From Streptomyces griseoluteus (GTDB lineage Bacteria > Actinomycetota > Actinomycetes > Streptomycetales > Streptomycetaceae), in contig JOBE01000075.1 in NCBI GenBank assembly GCA_000717735.1, positions 1 through 24,528 on the forward strand: a DNA stretch of 24,528 nt. Direction: 5' to 3'. The notes beneath the pieces were generated by a model. It made no database searches, was not told the DNA's origin, and saw nothing but the letters and a program-made list of their open reading frames with translations. How positions within the stretch are numbered: position 1 is the stretch's first letter; each line of letters starts with the position of its first letter. The translations under genes were made by a program, and so were the position numbers. Shown here in pieces: positions 22,725-24,528 of this stretch.

Positions 22725-23612
22725 ATGGACCTCCTCCTCGCCCTCCTGGCCGGCCTCGCCGTCGCCGGCATCGCCTACGGCCTGCGGCTCTACCGCGCCG
22801 ACGCCCGGCTCCCCGACGACCTCAAGCTCGCCCTGGAGGTCGGCGCGACCCGCACGGGAGCGGTCGACTCGGCGGTCGACCGCCTGGGCATGCGCTGGTC
22901 GCCCGCCGTCCTCCGCCTCATGGGACCCAAACGCGTCAACGCCGTCCGCCGCCGCATCGACCTCGCCGGGAACCCCGGCGGCCTCACCATCGACCGTTAC
23001 GGGGCGAGGCGGGCGGTCTACGGCTTCCTGGGCGTCCTGGGCGGCCTGCTGATGCTGTCGCGAGGGTCGTTCCTGGTGGCGCTGCTGCTGTTCGCCTTCG
23101 GCGCGTTCTGGACGGAGGTCGGCATCTGGTCGGCGGTCCGCATCCGCAAGGACCAGATCGAACGCACGCTGCCGGACTTCCTGGACGTACTGGCCGTCGT
23201 CGTCTCGGCCGGCCTCGGCTTCCGCCAGGCGCTCGAACGCGTGGCGGAGAAGTACGAGGGCCCGTGGTCCGACGAACTCCGCATCACGCTCCGCCAGATG
23301 GACATGGGCGTCAGCCGCCGCCAGGCCTTCGACGAACTGCGCCGCCGCAACGACTCGGAGCAGGTGGCCCAGTTCGTGACGGCGCTCCAGCAGGGCGAGG
23401 AGCTGGGCGCCCCGATCGTGGACACCCTTATCCAGATCGCCAACGACATGCGGCGCACGGACGCGCAGAACGCCCGCCGCAAGGCCGCGAAGGCGGTCCC
23501 GAAGGCGACCATGGTGATCACGACGCTCATGGTCCCGGCGACGATGATCCTGCTGGGCGCGGGCCTGTTCCTGGGCACGGGCACCGACTTCGGCTCGGTG
23601 ACGGGCGAGTGA
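22725..23612 (+). CDS. tadC: TadC-like inner-membrane platform protein
   Basis: The protein has 295 residues. An N-terminal membrane segment (about 2-18), a membrane pair (about 102-130) and a C-terminal segment (about 265-285) frame a T2SF domain (about 140-262) with LPDFLDVLAVVVSAGLGFRQALERVAEKY, typical of TadC. It partners TadB. It is the last gene of the operon and is followed 8 bases later by a perfect hairpin terminator. Confidence 0.9.
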   Translation: MDLLLALLAGLAVAGIAYGLRLYRADARLPDDLKLALEVGATRTGAVDSAVDRLGMRWSPAVLRLMGPKRVNAVRRRIDLAGNPGGLTIDRYGARRAVYGFLGVLGGLLMLSRGSFLVALLLFAFGAFWTEVGIWSAVRIRKDQIERTLPDFLDVLAVVVSAGLGFRQALERVAEKYEGPWSDELRITLRQMDMGVSRRQAFDELRRRNDSEQVAQFVTALQQGEELGAPIVDTLIQIANDMRRTDAQNARRKAAKAVPKATMVITTLMVPATMILLGAGLFLGTGTDFGSVTGE

Positions 23613-23620
23613 GCCGGTGA

Positions 23621-23649
23621 GGGGGCCGCCCGTCCCTCGGGCGGCCCCC
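23621..23649. terminator. Bidirectional hairpin terminator after tadC
   Basis: GGGGGCCGCCCG (23621-23632) and CGGGCGGCCCCC (23638-23649) are perfect 12-bp complements around TCCCT. It lies between the convergent tadC gene and the small gene ending at 23654 and can serve both. Confidence 0.8.
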
Positions 23650-23653
23650 AAGT

Positions 23654-23881
23654 TCACCCCTCGTCCTCCTCCGACCGCTCACGCCACCCCGGGGTGAGCA
23701 GGTGGAGCACGTCGGGCACGGGCGGGTAGTGCTGCGCGCACTCCGGGCAGGCGTAGACGTTGAATCCGGGCCCGGAGTTCTGGTGCACCTCGGAGACGAC
23801 GACGGGGGCGGACGTGATCGCGCTGCACCGCACGCACATCCGTACGGGCTGCCGCGCGCTGCCCGGCTCGGGGGAGGTCAT
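23654..23881 (-). CDS. Small zinc-ribbon-like protein, function unknown
   Basis: The protein has 75 residues. Two CxxC pairs (C16, C19 and C45, C48) suggest a structural zinc site. The rest is polar, ending in an acidic tail (ERSEEDEG). I do not recognise a named family. The ATG at 23881 overlaps the upstream stop (TGATG); a GTG one codon earlier is possible. It is probably cotranscribed with, and translationally coupled to, the 116-residue gene upstream, and ends just before a shared hairpin terminator. Confidence 0.7.
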   Translation of the reverse strand: MTSPEPGSARQPVRMCVRCSAITSAPVVVSEVHQNSGPGFNVYACPECAQHYPPVPDVLHLLTPGWRERSEEDEG

Positions 23882-24231
23882 CACGCCACCCCCAGCCCGT
23901 GCAGGTCCCGGGTGTCCAGATCGATGCCGAAGTCAGCCGCGAGGACCAGCAGAAGCCGCCTCTGCCGCTGCCGCGCCCGTTCCTGCCGCTGGTCGTGGGC
24001 GAGCAGGTAGGGCCGGACGAGGGCTGACGCGTCGCCGTCCAGCGGCACGTCGAGCCCGTACGGGGAACGAGGGGCGGGCAGTGGCCCCTCGCGCCCGGCC
24101 GCTTCGGGGGCCACCCGGAACGACGACCGCTCGGCTGTCCGTAGCGCGGCACGGGCACGGTGCGGGCCGCTGCCACGCGGCCCGAGCATGAGCCTCGCCC
24201 ATAGGGCGAGAGCGCGGATAAGGTCGGTCAT
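23881..24231 (-). CDS. Small conserved-looking Streptomyces hypothetical protein
   Basis: The protein has 116 residues. It begins with an amphipathic hydrophobic helix (MTDLIRALALWARLMLGP), followed by an Arg/Pro-rich variable stretch. A block that looks conserved comes next (about 57-110): SPYGLDVPLDG, then a strongly basic helix rich in Arg/Gln (RQERARQRQRRLLLVLAADFGIDLD). I recall similar small proteins in Streptomyces beside regulators, but I cannot give a function. The ATG at 24231 has AGCAGGT a few bases upstream. It is divergent from the truncated gene start at 24399 with an operator-rich region between them. Confidence 0.65.
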   Translation of the reverse strand: MTDLIRALALWARLMLGPRGSGPHRARAALRTAERSSFRVAPEAAGREGPLPAPRSPYGLDVPLDGDASALVRPYLLAHDQRQERARQRQRRLLLVLAADFGIDLDTRDLHGLGVA

Positions 24232-24314
24232 GTCGACCTGCTTTCCTCAGGTTGGCCACGCCCCGGGAGTGTTACCGCACTCGCCGGGGTCTTCTGTGTG
24301 CGCAGCGTAGCCGA

Positions 24315-24361
24315 TGTCGACAGCTGCCGACAGTGGACGGCAGTGGTTGACAGTTGTCGAC
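24315..24361. promoter_or_regulatory. Two operator-like palindromes in the divergent intergenic region
   Basis: TGTCGACAGCTGCCGACA (24315-24332) pairs at 8 of 9 positions. GTTGACAGTTGTCGAC (24346-24361) is a second inverted repeat with 6 of 7 arm matches around GT. Both share TGTCGAC and GACAGT elements and lie between two divergent starts. They look like binding sites for a dimeric regulator controlling both directions. Other than these sites, the stretch 24232-24398 shows no gene. Confidence 0.5.
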
Positions 24362-24398
24362 GATGCGCGAACGTTGTCGGATGCTTATGTTCGATTGC

Positions 24399-24434
24399 GT
24401 GACAGAGCAGATCAATCCCGGTGCCGCCGCCTAA
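24399..24434 (+). pseudogene. Truncated gene start, cut after 11 codons by a probable insertion
   Basis: A GTG opens an 11-codon frame (VTEQINPGAAA) ending at a TAA that touches the probable insertion-sequence end at 24435. The opening resembles the N-terminus of many Streptomyces regulators, and operator-like palindromes lie just upstream. This suggests the promoter and first codons of a divergent regulator gene interrupted by an insertion. The remainder, if it exists, would lie beyond the window. No ribosome binding site is seen, so the call is tentative. Confidence 0.35.
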
Positions 24435-24528
24435 GGGCTGTCCCGCAATAAGGCCGTGAGCTGGGAGGTTGGCTGGCGGTACTGTCGGCCGATGGAGTCT
24501 GAGAAGTCGAACGGGTGCCCGCTTCATG
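24435..24528 (+). mobile_element. Probable insertion-sequence end (IS5-like), running off the window
   Basis: GGGCTGTCCCGCAA at 24435-24448 resembles the terminal inverted repeats (GGGCTGTCCC start) of IS5-type elements that I recall from Streptomyces. An ATG at 24492 opens a frame running off the right edge (MESEKSNG start), too short to identify. The assignment rests on the terminal sequence alone because neither the transposase nor the other end is visible. Confidence 0.35.

Overview
The window is high-GC actinobacterial chromosome, almost certainly Streptomyces. The supporting signs are third-position G/C codon use, GTG starts, probable leaderless promoters with TAGNNT-type -10 boxes, a DasR-type operator in front of a chitinase, and many ATGA-overlapped gene pairs. 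No tRNA, rRNA or CRISPR array was seen.

Layout. (1) 1-4483: four plus-strand genes, namely a membrane-anchored low-complexity protein, an MptB-type polyprenol-phosphomannose mannosyltransferase, a membrane glutaredoxin-like protein and a large SMI1/KNR4 (SUKH) protein. At least three appear to have a -10 box just before the start codon, and the SUKH gene carries a PafBC-like (DNA-damage) promoter. (2) 4489-9823: a divergent catabolic locus. Leftward are a PLP D-amino-acid deaminase/aldolase-fold enzyme and an N-acyl-D-amino-acid deacylase. Rightward are a KDG-type sugar kinase, an IclR regulator and a RidA-type deaminase. Together they could turn an N-acylated 2-amino sugar acid such as N-acetyl-D-glucosaminate into KDPG. 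(3) 9883-14468: a secreted M14 carboxypeptidase, a soluble Ser/Thr kinase with a 24-bp tandem repeat in its linker, and a secreted GH18 chitinase with a dre-like operator. Perfect hairpin terminators sit between the convergent pairs. (4) 14770-23612: a Tad (Flp pilus/secretion) operon, in order: zinc-ribbon protein, CpaB/RcpC, CpaE/TadZ, two TadE-like proteins, CpaF/TadA, TadB, TadC. (5) 23654-24528: two small leftward genes, an operator-rich intergenic region, a gene start cut after 11 codons, and what looks like an insertion-sequence end running off the window.

The most striking feature is a compact IS200/IS605-type element (about 16769-18298) inserted between cpaB and cpaE. It encodes an apparently intact TnpB nuclease and a divergent 52-residue ribbon-helix-helix protein, and no TnpA. 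A near-perfect palindrome overlaps the tnpB start codon and could be the operator for the small protein. Removing exactly this interval restores a cpaB frame ending in an ATGA overlap with cpaE, the same arrangement used elsewhere in the operon. This suggests that the element now supplies the cpaB stop codon.

The second point of interest is locus (2), whose gene set matches what oxidative chitin or aminosugar-acid catabolism would need. It lies a few kilobases from a chitinase gene with a DasR-type site.
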